Source of the DNA: Paramecium octaurelia
Taxonomy: Eukaryota > Ciliophora > Oligohymenophorea > Peniculida > Parameciidae
Direction: 5' to 3'
DNA length: 64,000 nt
Assembly (NCBI GenBank): GCA_905182995.1
Contig: CAJJDP010000063.1
Span: 313,846-377,845, forward strand
Both the position numbers and the translations under genes were made by a program. The notes beneath the pieces were generated by a model, which searched no databases, had not been told where the DNA came from, and saw only the letters and a list, made by a program, of their open reading frames with translations. Below, in pieces: positions 48,836-60,056 of this stretch (positions are counted from its first letter, which is position 1; every line of letters begins with the position of its first letter).

Positions 48836-49950
48836 TCATTATTATTTGCATTCTGGTTTTTCAGCTTTTCCTTTTTTGCCCTTATCAGATTTTTTGCTGT
48901 CACCACTCTTCTTTCTTTACTATTAATATATATAAAATTAAACTTACGCTCTTTTTCTTTTTGTCATCACCCTCATCATCATCATCTTCTTCATCCTCAT
49001 CATCCTCATCGTCTTCATCTTCATCAACGTCTTCATAATCTTCATCATCTGGATTAATTCCTAAGAAATATTCCAAACTATAAGGAATGACCTCCTCCGC
49101 AACGGTCTTTCCAATTTCATAATCTTGCTCAATATTCTATAATTTATCATAAATATAAATACTCCAGCTTTTCCATCTTCTTCTCCTTCATCCTTATCTT
49201 CTGAATTCTTGAAGAAATTGAAGAAACTCAATTATGTTTCCTTCTTTTTGATGGTTCTTGAAGCTCCAGTCTTCTTGTTTTTTTATTTCTAAAATACTGA
49301 TTAATCAATACCTTTTCGACAATCTTAACTGTAACATCTTTGCCTTCATTCCATTCTATCACAGTTCCAACTGTACTTGTTGGGAAGTCTTTGCCTTCTT
49401 CAATGATAAATTTCTTTGTCAATTCTTTGTTCTTGAAGTACTCATTGTCTTTGAATGTGAATCTAAGAGTGAAGACTTCAGTATCAGCTGATGTTTCCAA
49501 AACAATTGAGGTTAAGAATTTAAGGATGTCCTTGTCCTTCTCTCCAAAGACATGAGATAAATTATCGCAATTTGTTAAGACAGTTCCCCAATAATTTTCA
49601 ATTGGTTCAGCTTTTTAGGCAATTTATTAGGCTTCCTATAATTCAGATTCAGAAAAGAAATCCTTGAATAGTTCTTGTTCCTCTGCACTCACAGCTCTTT
49701 AGCCATTAATGAGGGATTGTTATTCTGCATAGATTGGTAAAGATTTGATATCATATTGCTTTTAAAGGGCGTGGATCTTATCTTCGCATTCCTAATCTAG
49801 TTTCTCCTTTTATAGATAATGATGTTAGATGGCAATAGCCTTGAGTCTATCCTTAAGTGGAAGCTCTCTAATCTTATTTTCTAAGGTCTGAACATGCAAT
49901 TCATGTCCCTCCTTTGCTTCATTTGTAGTTGGTTAAGCTCCGCCTTCCAT
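48836..49950 (-). CDS. NAP1: Nucleosome assembly protein 1 family histone chaperone
   Basis: Chaperones H2A-H2B dimers during nucleosome assembly and nuclear import. ATG at 49950, introns of 23, 26 and 28 nt, TGA at 48838-48836; 345 residues. Landmarks: helix ELPLKDRLKAIAIQHHYLQK, GINGQ-type loop LINGQRAV, ENYWGTVLTNCDNLSHVF, LRFTFKDNEYFKNKELTK, then KKQKNKKTGASRTIKKKETQ and LSFFNFFKN, the NAP core. A long Asp/Glu tail follows, then a Lys-rich end finishing ECKQQ, the prenylation-type CKQQ terminus also seen in animal NAP1L1. The acidic tail explains a serine-run frame on the opposite strand near 48960-49040. Confidence 0.95.
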
Positions 49951-50579
49951 TAATTTATAAAAAAATGTGGATTTAAATAATTCATTAATATGGGGGTATT
50001 TATATATTAATAATTACTTCAAATTACTCAAAATAATTTACTTTATAATTTGTCTTATAACAGGAACAAGATCTCTCAAAATTTCTCTTGTCTAATTCTT
50101 ACTTAAAACCGATTAATCACAATTATGTTCTTGTGACATTTTTAAATATCATGCACACTATAAATTTGAAATTTTTAAATATTTTGAAACACTTTAAGCT
50201 TCCTTAATCAAACTACTTGAATTAAATTATGTCATATTAATAAATGCAAAATTAATTTGAAATAAAGTTATTTAAACATCTATATAATTGTACACTTTAG
50301 CTAATTAAACAAAAATGAATTTAATTTATATAGATTTCAATTTAATTTGTATTTGGAAGAAGCCAATAAATTATATATATTATTACAATCTTATATCAAT
50401 CAGAGCAACATTGTTTTTAGATTGGATATCTATCATGATATTCCAAGCATTTCTCATTAGGGTTAGAGTAAACTGGTCATGAATGCTATTAAAGCCAAAA
50501 AGAATGGTCAAGGTAATGAGTTTGATTCATATTCATATTCATTTTATTATTATTATATTACATTATATTCAATATTTTT
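49951..50579. other. AT-rich region with a possible plus-strand coding fragment
   Basis: About 630 bp. On the plus strand, 50310-50520 reads well as protein (NLYRFQFNLYLEEANKLYIL, IVFRLDIYHDIPSISHQGQ, LVMNAIKAKKNG) but I find neither a sound start nor a continuation; the frame stops at a TGA near 50612, inside the next, oppositely oriented gene. It could be a gene remnant. The minus strand here is also open but less protein-like. Confidence 0.35.
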
Positions 50580-51330
50580 TCACTAAATTTAATTAATGAA
50601 ACCAAATATATGATTAGAGTCTAATATAGTATAAAATTATTTATTTGATTCCTCTAAGTTTAAGTTAAATAGTCTTGTTTTGATTTCTTCTATTGGATTA
50701 TTATTGTTCTCCCCTAAATAATTTAAGTTAATTCTAGAAAAATTGGAAATTAAAATATTCTACATATCACCTTCTTATTAAATTTGTATGGATTCATCTT
50801 ATTAACAAGACTTGTTATACATAAAGTGATTTAATTATTTTTTTGATATTTTTTTACTAGCCCTCACCTTTTTTTAATATTCTACTTTACATTAATTCTT
50901 ATTCGCTCTTTTCTGTAAATGCATAAATTTGCATTTCTAATCACCTATTTTAAAATTCTTGATTTCTCCCAACTGTTATTCAAACTGGTCGTCATCTATT
51001 TTTTAGCATGCCATATTTAATTGTTGTAATTATTTTTCCTGTGTATTTTAAGAATATTGAGTTAATTCCAAAAAGAACGATAATTCTATTTGTCATCACA
51101 ATCTGACCCTTGTTAATCTGTAAATATTGCTCAAACCATCAAGTAAAAGATAATTAATTAGAATCTAATTATTGATAAATTTCAGAGTCAGATAATATTC
51201 TCTTAACTTCCTCTTTTCAATTTTCAATTGATCTGTTAATTCAAAATAGTTGAAGTGTCTATTGAATAATTAGGCTCTAATGTGAAACTTCGAAACTATA
51301 ATGACAATCTCACATTTGGATTCACTCAAA
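50580..51330 (-). CDS. Coiled/Asn-Gln-rich protein, exon structure unresolved
   Basis: TGA at 50582-50580. Reading upstream, a frame of about 190 codons is clearly protein-like (ELSFFLELTQYSQNTQEKQL, DDDQFEQQLGEIKNFKIGDQ, NPIEEIKTRLFNLNLEES). Further upstream, another frame also reads well (RHFNYFELTDQLKIEKRKLR, EYYLTLKFINNQILINYLLL), but I could not connect the two with a normal-size intron that avoids two TGAs near 51110-51125. Start not determined; the upper bound is approximate. Family unknown. Part of the same DNA (51190-51480) is also open and protein-like on the plus strand. Confidence 0.45.
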
Positions 51331-51541
51331 AATGTATGATAAATAATACCTCTAAATTATGATCATAGGCAAATAACTTAATTGCTTAAGAATGGGTGTC
51401 AATAGGTATAAAATCCAAAAAGGGAGAAGGAATTTTGGAAGTAGAATAAATTAAGAATTTGATAGGTAAGAATCCTTTTTATTTAGTATTAATTATTATA
51501 AATTATTATAAAATTTTATTGATATACCCTTAATTTAATAA
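51331..51541. other. Short unresolved interval
   Basis: The plus strand reads LIAQEWVSIGIKSKKGEGIL and EVEQIKNLIG around 51380-51465 before a GTAAG donor-like site. Too short to call a gene. Confidence 0.3.
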
Positions 51542-52925
51542 TCATTTAAGATGAATAAACATAGATGTTGGATTTTCTAAATAGGTTTTCCAAACATTGT
51601 TAAATCTAGCCACAGTTGCACCATCAATCACTCTGTGATCACAACCGAAACTTAGGTTCATCTAAAATACAATAAAGATTTCAAAGTACAATTTTCCTTG
51701 GAACTATGTTCATTTTAGCATCATATCTAGGCACAGTCATCAATCTACCAATTCCAACAATGCAAACCTATGGGGCCAAAATGAGTGGACCAGTGTACGT
51801 ACCTCCAATTGTACCGATATTACTCAAACATATGGTGCCCCCAGATAATTCATTAAAACTCAACTATCCCTTTTCTCCTAAGGTTCGTAATCTATTCATT
51901 AATAAGAATTGAAGTTACCTATTCAATTCATCTTGAATTTAACTAATTGATAGATTCTATACATTTTTAATATTTGGAACCACTAAACCTTTAGGAGAGT
52001 CTAAAGCCACAGAGACATTATGTGATAAATGTTATGTGTATTCGAATTGCTTAGTGGGATCATATGTAGAATTCAATATTGGATATTTGGCCAATGCCAA
52101 TGAAAATGATTTAATGAGTAGAGTCATGAATGTGATGTTCTTTTCTTTCTTCAATTATTCTCTCATTTATGCTAATTCTGTGAGATCGACTTCTTCTTTT
52201 AAGTATAAATGAGGAATGGAATTGGCCTCAGTCATTGACTTTTGCATTCCCTTCTAAAAATCAGACATTTTGATGACCGTTGATGTGGATTCACTTTTAA
52301 TGTTAATTTTAGTTGATGATGATGGTTGTTCTTTTTGAGATTATTTATCCTTTTCAAGATCTGTCTTCAATATTCTTCCGTCTTTGCCACTGCCTGAAAC
52401 TTTGCTCAAATCGATTCCCTTTTGCTTAGCCAAATGACGTACTGCAGGTGTAGCCAATTTGTGATTCTAAGATAAATTCATCTAATAATACAGAGGTTGT
52501 ATTGTTTGTTTGGATTGTTTAATGAATTTCTTATTGCTTTGAATCTTCTTATTTAATTGAATGATGATGAGTCTCTGATGCTGCTGATTATTGATTATCA
52601 GATTCTATCTCAATCTCTAAGAAATCTCCACCCACCAAACAAGTTTCCTCTTCCTAATGGAACAATTTATGAACCTTCCCTGTGTAATTACTTGGAATTT
52701 GAGTGAACATCTTATCTGTTGAAACATCCGCAATAGGATCGAACTATTATCAAAAAATGACGTACTTCATTTACGTGATCTCCTATCTTAACATGCCATT
52801 TTTTTATTGTTGCCTCCTTGATCTCTAAAATCAGTATAAAATTTACTTTCCCCCAAATCAGGCAACCTGAAGATCTTCACTGTACCAAAGTAATATCTAC
52901 TCAAGAATCGCGAATATATATTCAT
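51542..52925 (-). CDS. DBT: Branched-chain alpha-ketoacid dehydrogenase E2 subunit
   Basis: Mitochondrial dihydrolipoamide acyltransferase core of the complex that degrades Val, Leu and Ile ketoacids. ATG at 52925, introns of 22, 22, 25, 27 and 28 nt, TGA at 51544-51542; 419 residues. A short targeting-like start ([19 protein letters not shown]) leads to a lipoyl domain with the lipoylated lysine in [13 protein letters not shown], then a subunit-binding domain ([20 protein letters not shown]) and the catalytic domain: [60 protein letters not shown] and the active-site His in [17 protein letters not shown]. The end [14 protein letters not shown] matches DBT rather than pyruvate dehydrogenase E2. 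Confidence 0.95.
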
Positions 52926-53225
52926 TATTTAATAATAAATCATTTCTAATCAGTTGATACTAAGGAATTGTATCACATTCATAAATTCTCATTTATTGGT
53001 ATTCATCCATCTACTTAGGGATACCCTAATTATTCAGATATGATTAAATTTAGTAAATGTTGGAGATTCCAATTAATATTCGACAATTCCAATATATATG
53101 TACATAACATAGTATCTCTGTAGCTATTTTATGATTGTATCTTTATAAGTTTATGAATATGATCTCATTAACAAATTAACATTTAGTAATTTGCATTACA
53201 TAAATAATAATAAATTTGAATTCAA
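52926..53225. other. Divergent AT-rich spacer
   Basis: 300 bp between the divergent starts of DBT and the next plus-strand gene. Nothing recognisable. Confidence 0.45.
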
Positions 53226-53693
53226 ATGCTTGATAATTGGTATCCATTTTCCAACTATTTTTTAGTGACTCCATTAGAAAGGGACTTCTCTACACTCCAA
53301 CTATAGGAGAATAAATTGATGATGACATTGCAGCATCATTTGAGCAAAAAAGAGGAATCAATTATTAACATGAATATATGAGACTATACATCGCTAACGT
53401 CGTTCTGACTCAATAACTAAAGGAATTGCTCTAAGAAAAAGGGGATTTAATCTCTAAAATCAATAGACTTGAAGTATTCCCTCCTTTCTTATTATTAGGA
53501 TGTCGACATATGCAAAACTAACTCCAGAAAACTAGATTACGAGGAATTGAAGAAACCAGAAGCACTCCCAAAAAAATAAATAGGTATTCTATTTACAATT
53601 ATCATTAGTTCAGAAGGTTCAACCAAATACAATGATGAAAATGCAGTCCCAAATCATCAATATCAAACTAGAAAATTAATTAAGAAGAATTGA
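53226..53693 (+). CDS. Small helical protein, unknown
   Basis: ATG at 53226, introns of 26 and 25 nt, TGA at 53691-53693; 138 residues. Helical core TQQLKELLQEKGDLISKINR preceded by FEQKRGINYQHEYMRLYIAN. A further GTA...TAG segment of 25 nt near 53585 may be a third intron; if spliced, the frame changes and the protein would run on to a TGA near 53902. The first 100 residues are independent of that choice. Family not recognised. Confidence 0.55.
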
Positions 53694-54182
53694 ACTATAT
53701 TCATCTATTTTATTCAATTCTTCACCAAATGTCCTCGTTTTATAAATTTAATTCTTATAAATATTTTTTATAATGGTAAATTTTTAAATTGCATTATATA
53801 AGACCAGCAACGAATAATATGTATTCCATATCTCAAAAATATATTTCAATTAATGTTTGTTTTCAAAGCCTAATCAAAAAGCACTTTTAACTTTTTGAGA
53901 GTTCTTCAAAAACATTTGATATTTATTAATTAATTGAGAATAAAATTATAACTCAGAGGAGTTAGAAAATCAAATTATTTTTGTACTCGAAGATATTAAG
54001 ATATCATGATTTAGAATTCAATTCAAAACTTCTATGAATACTTTTTGATTTTGTTAATTATTCTATTAGCATTTTTGTTAGTTAGTTCTTAAATCACTAT
54101 TTGAAACAAAGTGGCTGAATTTCAAATTCCATATTTTTCTTTATTTCTATTAATCCTTAAGTAGCTTTAGGTTTGTTTAAGG
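53694..54182. other. AT-rich spacer
   Basis: About 490 bp, possibly including the alternative 3' end of the previous gene up to 53902. Otherwise nothing recognisable. Confidence 0.4.
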
Positions 54183-54463
54183 ATGAGTGGTGTGTCAGAT
54201 AACTCGAAATTCATTTAAGGATGAGGATCCAGTTATGAAAGAATGAGTATGTTTGGAATTGTGTAAGGAGACAGTAGAAGGGGAGTAGCTGAAATGCGAA
54301 AGATGGCAAAATTGCAAAAATAGCATTATGTAGTTGTAAGAATGTGATGGATAAGATGCTATCTAGATTGGTTGAAGTTCGCGCTCTTTTGGGTGATAAG
54401 AAAAGATTTTAATTTTAAAATTAAGTAATTCTAAATATCTATTATGAGGAGATAGAACTGTGA
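54183..54463 (+). CDS. Very small basic protein, start uncertain
   Basis: The body reads SYERMSMFGIVQGDSRRG, VAEMRKMAKLQKQHY, then, after a 20-nt intron, MLSRLVEVRALLGDKKRF; TGA at 54461-54463. The upstream ATG at 54183 is in frame but is followed by a TGA after 13 codons unless a 36-nt GT-AG segment is removed; otherwise translation starts at an internal ATG near 54243. About 60-75 residues. No family recognised; it lies tail to tail with the HMG-box gene. Confidence 0.45.
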
Positions 54464-54529
54464 ATAGTGCTTATGATATTTGGATTGTAAGTAGTTTGTT
54501 GTATTATTTTTAACTCATTCTGATTGATT

Positions 54530-55231
54530 TCATTCATATTTGACTTTTTTGTTGAGCAAGCAAGCCAATGGATTTGCCTATTGACTGGGATGTTGGATCT
54601 GATTCCCTGACTCACCTTAATGCTTTTTGTGTTATGGCCAGAAACCATATTTAATAATGAATTCTTTCTTTTGGTTTTCAAATTCCTATACATATTTTAT
54701 AGTAATTAACTTGTCTCAACTTTTTATATTCCTCGGCTGCTTTCTCTTTCAAGGCCGAATTTGAACCCCATTCAAATTTAATTGTGCGATCAATCTAAGT
54801 TCCATTGTACTCGGGATGGGTCATCTCAAGTTGTTTCCTCATTTGTTTTTGGAAGCTTGGAGTCATAATAAAATATAAAACATTATCATGACGGGAGGAG
54901 GAGGCTAGGGTACAGGCACTCTTTCAGTATCATTTATGTTGACATAACCATTTTTTTAGAAGTACTTTTGTTTATTCATTTTCTCTTTGACTTTCCATTT
55001 CAGGTTGATCAATTTAATAAGTTCTTCAGTGGTTCTTTTTGGGTATTGTTATTGAAGGAGAACGAGTTGTTCGTCATAAAACTTACGATAGGCAGAGCTT
55101 TGCTTTTTGGGGCCAGGCTAATCCAATTACAATTACTTGAGTCTCTATTTTTACATGTTAATAAAATTACTAAAATTAAACAACTATTTTATTTAACTTA
55201 TCGGAGTAGACGAATCCTTAGAGACAGTCAT
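54530..55231 (-). CDS. Two-HMG-box DNA-bending protein
   Basis: ATG at 55231, introns of 26 and 25 nt, TGA at 54532-54530; 216 residues. Box 1: PGPKKQSSAYRKFYDEQLVL then QYPKRTTEELIKLINLKWKV, a standard HMG-box pattern (Pro-Lys-Lys...Ala-Tyr, then Trp-Lys). Box 2, after a PVPQPPPP linker: IFQKQMRKQLEMTHPEYNGT, IDRTIKFEWGSNSALKEKAA and EEYKKLRQEF. A basic tail follows the second box. Proteins like this bind and bend DNA without strong sequence preference and sit in chromatin. The N-terminal 35 residues, ahead of box 1, are less sure. Confidence 0.75.
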
Positions 55232-55416
55232 GATGATAATTTCTGAATGGCATTCTAACTTTTTGGTTGTAAAATAAAATACAGATGAAAATATTGAGAT
55301 ATAAATAAAGATACTTTCTAAATTGATATCCCTTCTACTAGGAAAATGAAGAGAAGGATATTAGTGACATAAATATATTATTAGGATTTATTATTTATTT
55401 AATTAAATTTATCTAA

Positions 55417-57139
55417 ATGAGTGAATCAAGTAAATAAGATAATTATACATTTAGATTCCACTCTCTTTTATGCTGGGATTACATTGGCATCTGGATTGAT
55501 CACCGATTTTCTGATAAATCGATTGAACAAGAAGGATGTAGCTGAAGAGCCCAAACCTTTGAGAAGTCTAACACTTAGAAAAAGATCATTTAGTAATTTT
55601 GGATATTAAGATAGTCAACTCGAAACAGGCTCCAGTTCCAGAAGCACTCTTAAACTCTGAGAATCCATTGCTTGATGAAATCAAATTCTTAAACAGTGCA
55701 ACTTGTGATATCGAGAGAGTCAATCATCTATCACTTGGATTGGATGATGAATTTCCAAATATTAAATCGCCATTATTGGGAGAAGGCAATTTGAGATCAG
55801 TTTTTGGAGGAGGTGGATTCTTACCAGATGATGCCTTTGTTTATTGTGGATCCTATGTAATTAATACAGCTGTATTTGGTCCTGGCAAAAGGATAGAATA
55901 GACAAAGAAATGGCTCAGAGCAGGACCACGTAAATCATTGTTCTTTGATCCAAAAACAGTCAAAGTATAAATAGTCTAATGTGTAGGCTGCAATAGTGAC
56001 ATGCGGAGGATTATGTCCAGGATTGAATGTGGTAATAAGAGAATTATTTATGTCTTTGCATTACAACTATGGAGTTCAAGATATCTATGGAATAAAGTAC
56101 GGATACAAGGGATTTTATTCTTATGATTGGATTAAGTTTGATGCAAACTATGTTAAAAACATTCATAATTTGGGAGGAACCATATTAGGTTCATCAAGAG
56201 GTGGATTTGATTTGAACAAGATAGTGGAGGCTATTGTTAATCATGGAATTAATCAAGTATTCTGTTTAGGAGGAGATGGTACTCATGGTGGAGTGTTGGA
56301 ATTGTTTAAGGAATTAAGAAAGAGAAAGCTTAAGATATCAATTGTGGGTATTCCCAAAACTATAGATAATGATATTGCAATCATAGATGAATCTTTTGGT
56401 TTTGAGACAGCTGTTGAAGTAAATGTTTTAAATCTATTATAAGGAAGCAATTAATGCCATTAGATCAGCATATGTTGAAGCCAATTGTGCAGAAAATGGT
56501 GTGGGATTGGTCAGACTAATGGGTAGAAATGCTGGATTTATTGCTATGTCTGCTTGCAATGCTTCCAGAGATGCACATGTCTGTTTGATTCCAGAATTCA
56601 AATTTGAGTTGTATGGAGAAAGAGGGCTTTTGGAGTATTGTTACTAGAGACTCAAGAAGAAGGGCACTTTGGTTCTTGTCATTGCTGAAGGAGCAGGAGA
56701 TGCTATGTTGGATTATAAAGTTAATGTGTTGGAGACCGATGCATCAGGTAACAAAAAACCTTAGGATGTTGGAGTCATTGTGAAGGATGAACTTACTAAA
56801 TATTGTAAAAACAAAGCAATGAGTATCACTCTTAAACACATCGATCCTACATATATGATCAGAACAGTCCCTGCTAATCCTCATGATAAGATCATGTGCA
56901 CTTAATTGGCTCAAAATGCTGTTCATGGTGCCATGGCTGGTTTCTCTGGATTCACTGTTGGTCATGTTAATAACAGATTAGCTTACATTCCAATTGAAGA
57001 ATTGCTGTCTGGAAAGTACTCCAATAGAGTTGTAGCTGATAGTCGAGAATGGCAAAGATTGTTAGCCAGTACAGGTTAACCTTCATTCTTGAACAATGAG
57101 GAGCAGATGATCTAATAAAAATAATAATAATAAATTTGA
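55417..57139 (+). CDS. PFK: 6-phosphofructokinase, ATP-type of the plant/PPi-related clade
   Basis: Phosphorylates fructose 6-phosphate in glycolysis. ATG at 55417, introns of 25, 22, 22 and 25 nt, TGA at 57137-57139; 542 residues. The catalytic core shows [48 protein letters not shown], the nucleotide loop [35 protein letters not shown] and [23 protein letters not shown] with Gly rather than GGDD at the phosphate-donor position predicts ATP, not pyrophosphate, although the backbone belongs to the PPi-PFK-like group. Catalytic TIDND is intact. The N-terminal 60 residues contain a hydrophobic stretch ([17 protein letters not shown]), possibly an anchor; unusual for PFK. Confidence 0.93.
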
Positions 57140-57284
57140 GAATATTGATAAAGCATATCTATTAAAAACAAAATTTATAACATTCTTAATGAGCAATATT
57201 CGCCAACCAAATGATCTATAATTTATTAAGAGAAAGTCACCTTATATATTACAGGAAATACCATAAAAGCTCGTCAAAATATCA

Positions 57285-58160
57285 ATGATGTCTCAAACTT
57301 AATTTAAAGACTTTCTTGAATCTTTATCGCTCAATTTCACTCAACTTAGTCATAATCTATAACAAATGCTCACTCTATATAATGTTCAAATATTTCATGA
57401 AAATGATGATGATTAGCTCTTGACTGACAGCGATACTGATACATTCACCAAATTCTAGAGAGACTGGCTCATTAAAACCATCTGTAAAGTTGGAATCAAT
57501 CATCAATTCTGGCCTGAAATTGCATAAGTCTTAAACAAATCTCTTTAAGAAGTCAAAGCCTTTTGGATTAATCTGCAAGATAATTGGACCAACGATTTAG
57601 ACAACAAGTTGACCCACTTTCGAAATTAGTAGCTAAATTGGCTAGAAATAGCTTTAAGACTCGACAAGAACAAAATGAACTGCAAACATAGATGGAATAA
57701 TGTACTGGATCCTAATTTATGCAAAAGTCCTTTCACCATTCAAGATGACATTCTATTACTCCAAAAAGCCATTTAATTAAGTTTTGATTGGAAGAAAATA
57801 TCAAAGATTATATAACCAAAAAGGAGTCAAACAGATCTAATTTCTAGATTTATCATATTATAATCACAATACAACAATATTGATAATCTCATCCAAAGAG
57901 TTCAATTTACGATTGCTCAACTCCCTAAATACGATAAAAATTCCATGCGGATTCTGCCTCAAAAATAATCAAAGAAGATCTAGAAGACTGTTGTAGAATA
58001 TGAAACACTCTCTATTCTAGATCTTAATTTACTTGACGCTATGTCATTATAATTTTGTTTAGTAAAGCAGGATTAAATATTCTTCGTTACTCTTGAATAC
58101 ATGCAATAGTTAGTTAATTTGAAGTTAAATTAAAGAAAACTCTTATAATTTATCAAATGA
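57285..58160 (+). CDS. Myb/SANT-like domain protein
   Basis: Single exon of 291 residues, ATG at 57285, TGA at 58158-58160. Residues about 95-185 hold two Myb-like helices sets with spaced tryptophans: FRNQQLNWLEIALRLDKNKM, NCKHRWNNVLDPNLCKSPFT, IQDDILLLQKAIQLSFDWKK and ISKIIQPKRSQTDL. The NCKHRWNNxLDP junction is characteristic of Myb R2R3-type repeats. Probably a DNA-binding transcription or snRNA-gene factor; the rest is Leu/Gln-rich with no motif. Confidence 0.75.
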
Positions 58161-58210
58161 TTATTATTATAATCAATTATAATTACATTATTTCAACATA
58201 TTTTTAATAA

Positions 58211-59839
58211 TCATTCTCCATAATGCTAACTGACATATTCGAAAATTTCCAGTGCTTCTTTCTATCTATTTAAGAAATTTAGAGTTTTAGCTATTTAATT
58301 AAAGGAATATCTACCTTTATTTGTTAGATACTCTGGTTTCTCTCCATATGCTAATGCAGAGTCAAAACACTCTAATGCTTATTAATACCTTCCTGAGGCA
58401 AGTAAGGTGATACCTATAATTAGAATTAGTATAACCTTTTTGATTTAATGTATCTGGTGAATCTGGTTCAATGGCGAGAGCAGCATCAAAATATTTCAAG
58501 GCCTCTTAATATCTTTCTAAAGTATGGAGTGCAACACCTTTTCATAAGCAAAAGTTATACCAATATTATGATTTATGGAGGATGAATTTGAATCAAATCC
58601 AAGCGCTGCTAAATAACAATTTAATTCTTCTTGAGAATTTCCTAATTTATGTAAAATGGACCCTAGAATTCTCTTTCAAAAATACCTTTAAGATGCAAAT
58701 ATTCTTTTTTAGTTTTTATGTCTAGAGCTCGATTAATAGTCTCAAGTGCTTGATCATATTTTTATAATGATACTAAGGCTTAAGCTACAAAATAGTTAGA
58801 TAAATAAAACCTTTCTTCAGATAAAAATCTGGATTAATTTGAAGCTCTAAGGCTTTATCATAACACTCTATTGCTTCATCACATAGTTTCAAGGCCTATA
58901 AGCTGTAACCTGATAATTTAAAATTGCCAATTCTTACCTTTATGATAATAAACTGCTTCCAATTTTAAGTTCAATCTTAAACAGTCATTAAAGGCATCCA
59001 CGGCTTCCTCGTACTACTCTAAATGTACCTAAGAAAGACCTAATTTATTTTAAATAGAATTTATTACCCTTTATCAAATATGCTTAATCAATGTTAGAAT
59101 CGATCTTTATAGCTTATTTAGTAAAATTTAATGCTTCTTAAAAGTTTTCTTGTTTATATAAATCAATAGCTAAAATATAATAGCGATTTAACCTGAAGCT
59201 AAACACTGCATTGCTAGTTATTCTTACTTCAATCCCTAAGTTTAGGTTGGTGATTCTTAACTTTTATTACTATTTTGTCTCTCTATAGATCCTTATGGAG
59301 CTGTTGCTTGAGTTTAAACCTAAATAGTTTCAGCCTTCATATATGGTTATAAGAATTAATCCAAAGACCTTTTGAATTTTTTTATTTCATCTAATTACAA
59401 TCCTACAGAATTTAGAATGAAATTCGATACCAATATTATTGCTTTTAACATATTTATTTTAAGTAACATTTCTCCATTGCTTTAACTATTCTAATTGATT
59501 ATTAACTTAAGAGCAGTCTTCATTATTTAATTATTATAATAATTAAGTCAACTTTAATTTTTCACTAGAAATAAATTTCAGATGTTTATCGAACAAAAGT
59601 CTCATACTTACCATTATATTCGATTCTTGCTTTTCCAAATTATCTAAGATTGTAATGCTGTCTCCTATCATTTGTATGATTTTGTCGAATCTCAAACAAT
59701 CATATTGATGTCTTGAATGTTATTGGCTGTAACAATTAAAACAGATTTATTTTGGCCTTTCACATTCCTAATTGAAACAAAATCCAATTATTGGTTCATT
59801 GGGATGATCTAATATCTAGCAGAAATACCCATAATTCAT
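58211..59839 (-). CDS. Zinc-finger/TPR protein
   Basis: TGA at 58213-58211, ATG at 59839. The N-terminus is a Cys/His finger resembling a B-box: IIGFCFNQECERPKQICFNC, then YSQQHSRHQYDC. A helical linker follows (KLKLTQLLQQLNNEDCSQV, QLDEIKKFKRSLDQFLQPYM) with a supported 28-nt intron, and the C-terminal half consists of TPR repeats, for example LYKQENFQEALNFTKQAIKI, YEEAVDAFN, LCDEAIECYDKALEL and EALEIFEYVSQ. Intron positions inside the TPR part were not all resolved; several 22-28 nt GTA...TAG segments are needed. This finger-plus-TPR layout is a large family in Paramecium. Function unknown. Confidence 0.65.
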
Positions 59840-60056
59840 TTGATATTAAAATAATTAATATCTTTTAATTCTGAAAAGATTCTTTAATAAATATTCTAAT
59901 TCTATTAGTTTTATTACTCTATTTGATGTTTGTATTTGAAAAATAGAGTGGTTGTAAATATTATAACATATAAAAATTATTGATCATAGTTAGATACAGT
60001 GAGTATCCTAAACTTTAAAAAACAAATTGGGCATTCCAGTGATCTCATTAAAATCC
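59840..60056. other. AT-rich spacer
   Basis: About 215 bp between two minus-strand genes; nothing recognisable. Confidence 0.4.

Noticed and set aside
48784-49038. Plus-strand frame ending in a long serine run
   Set aside because: Antisense of the Asp/Glu-rich tail of NAP1, where GAT/GAG repeats read backwards as Ser codons.
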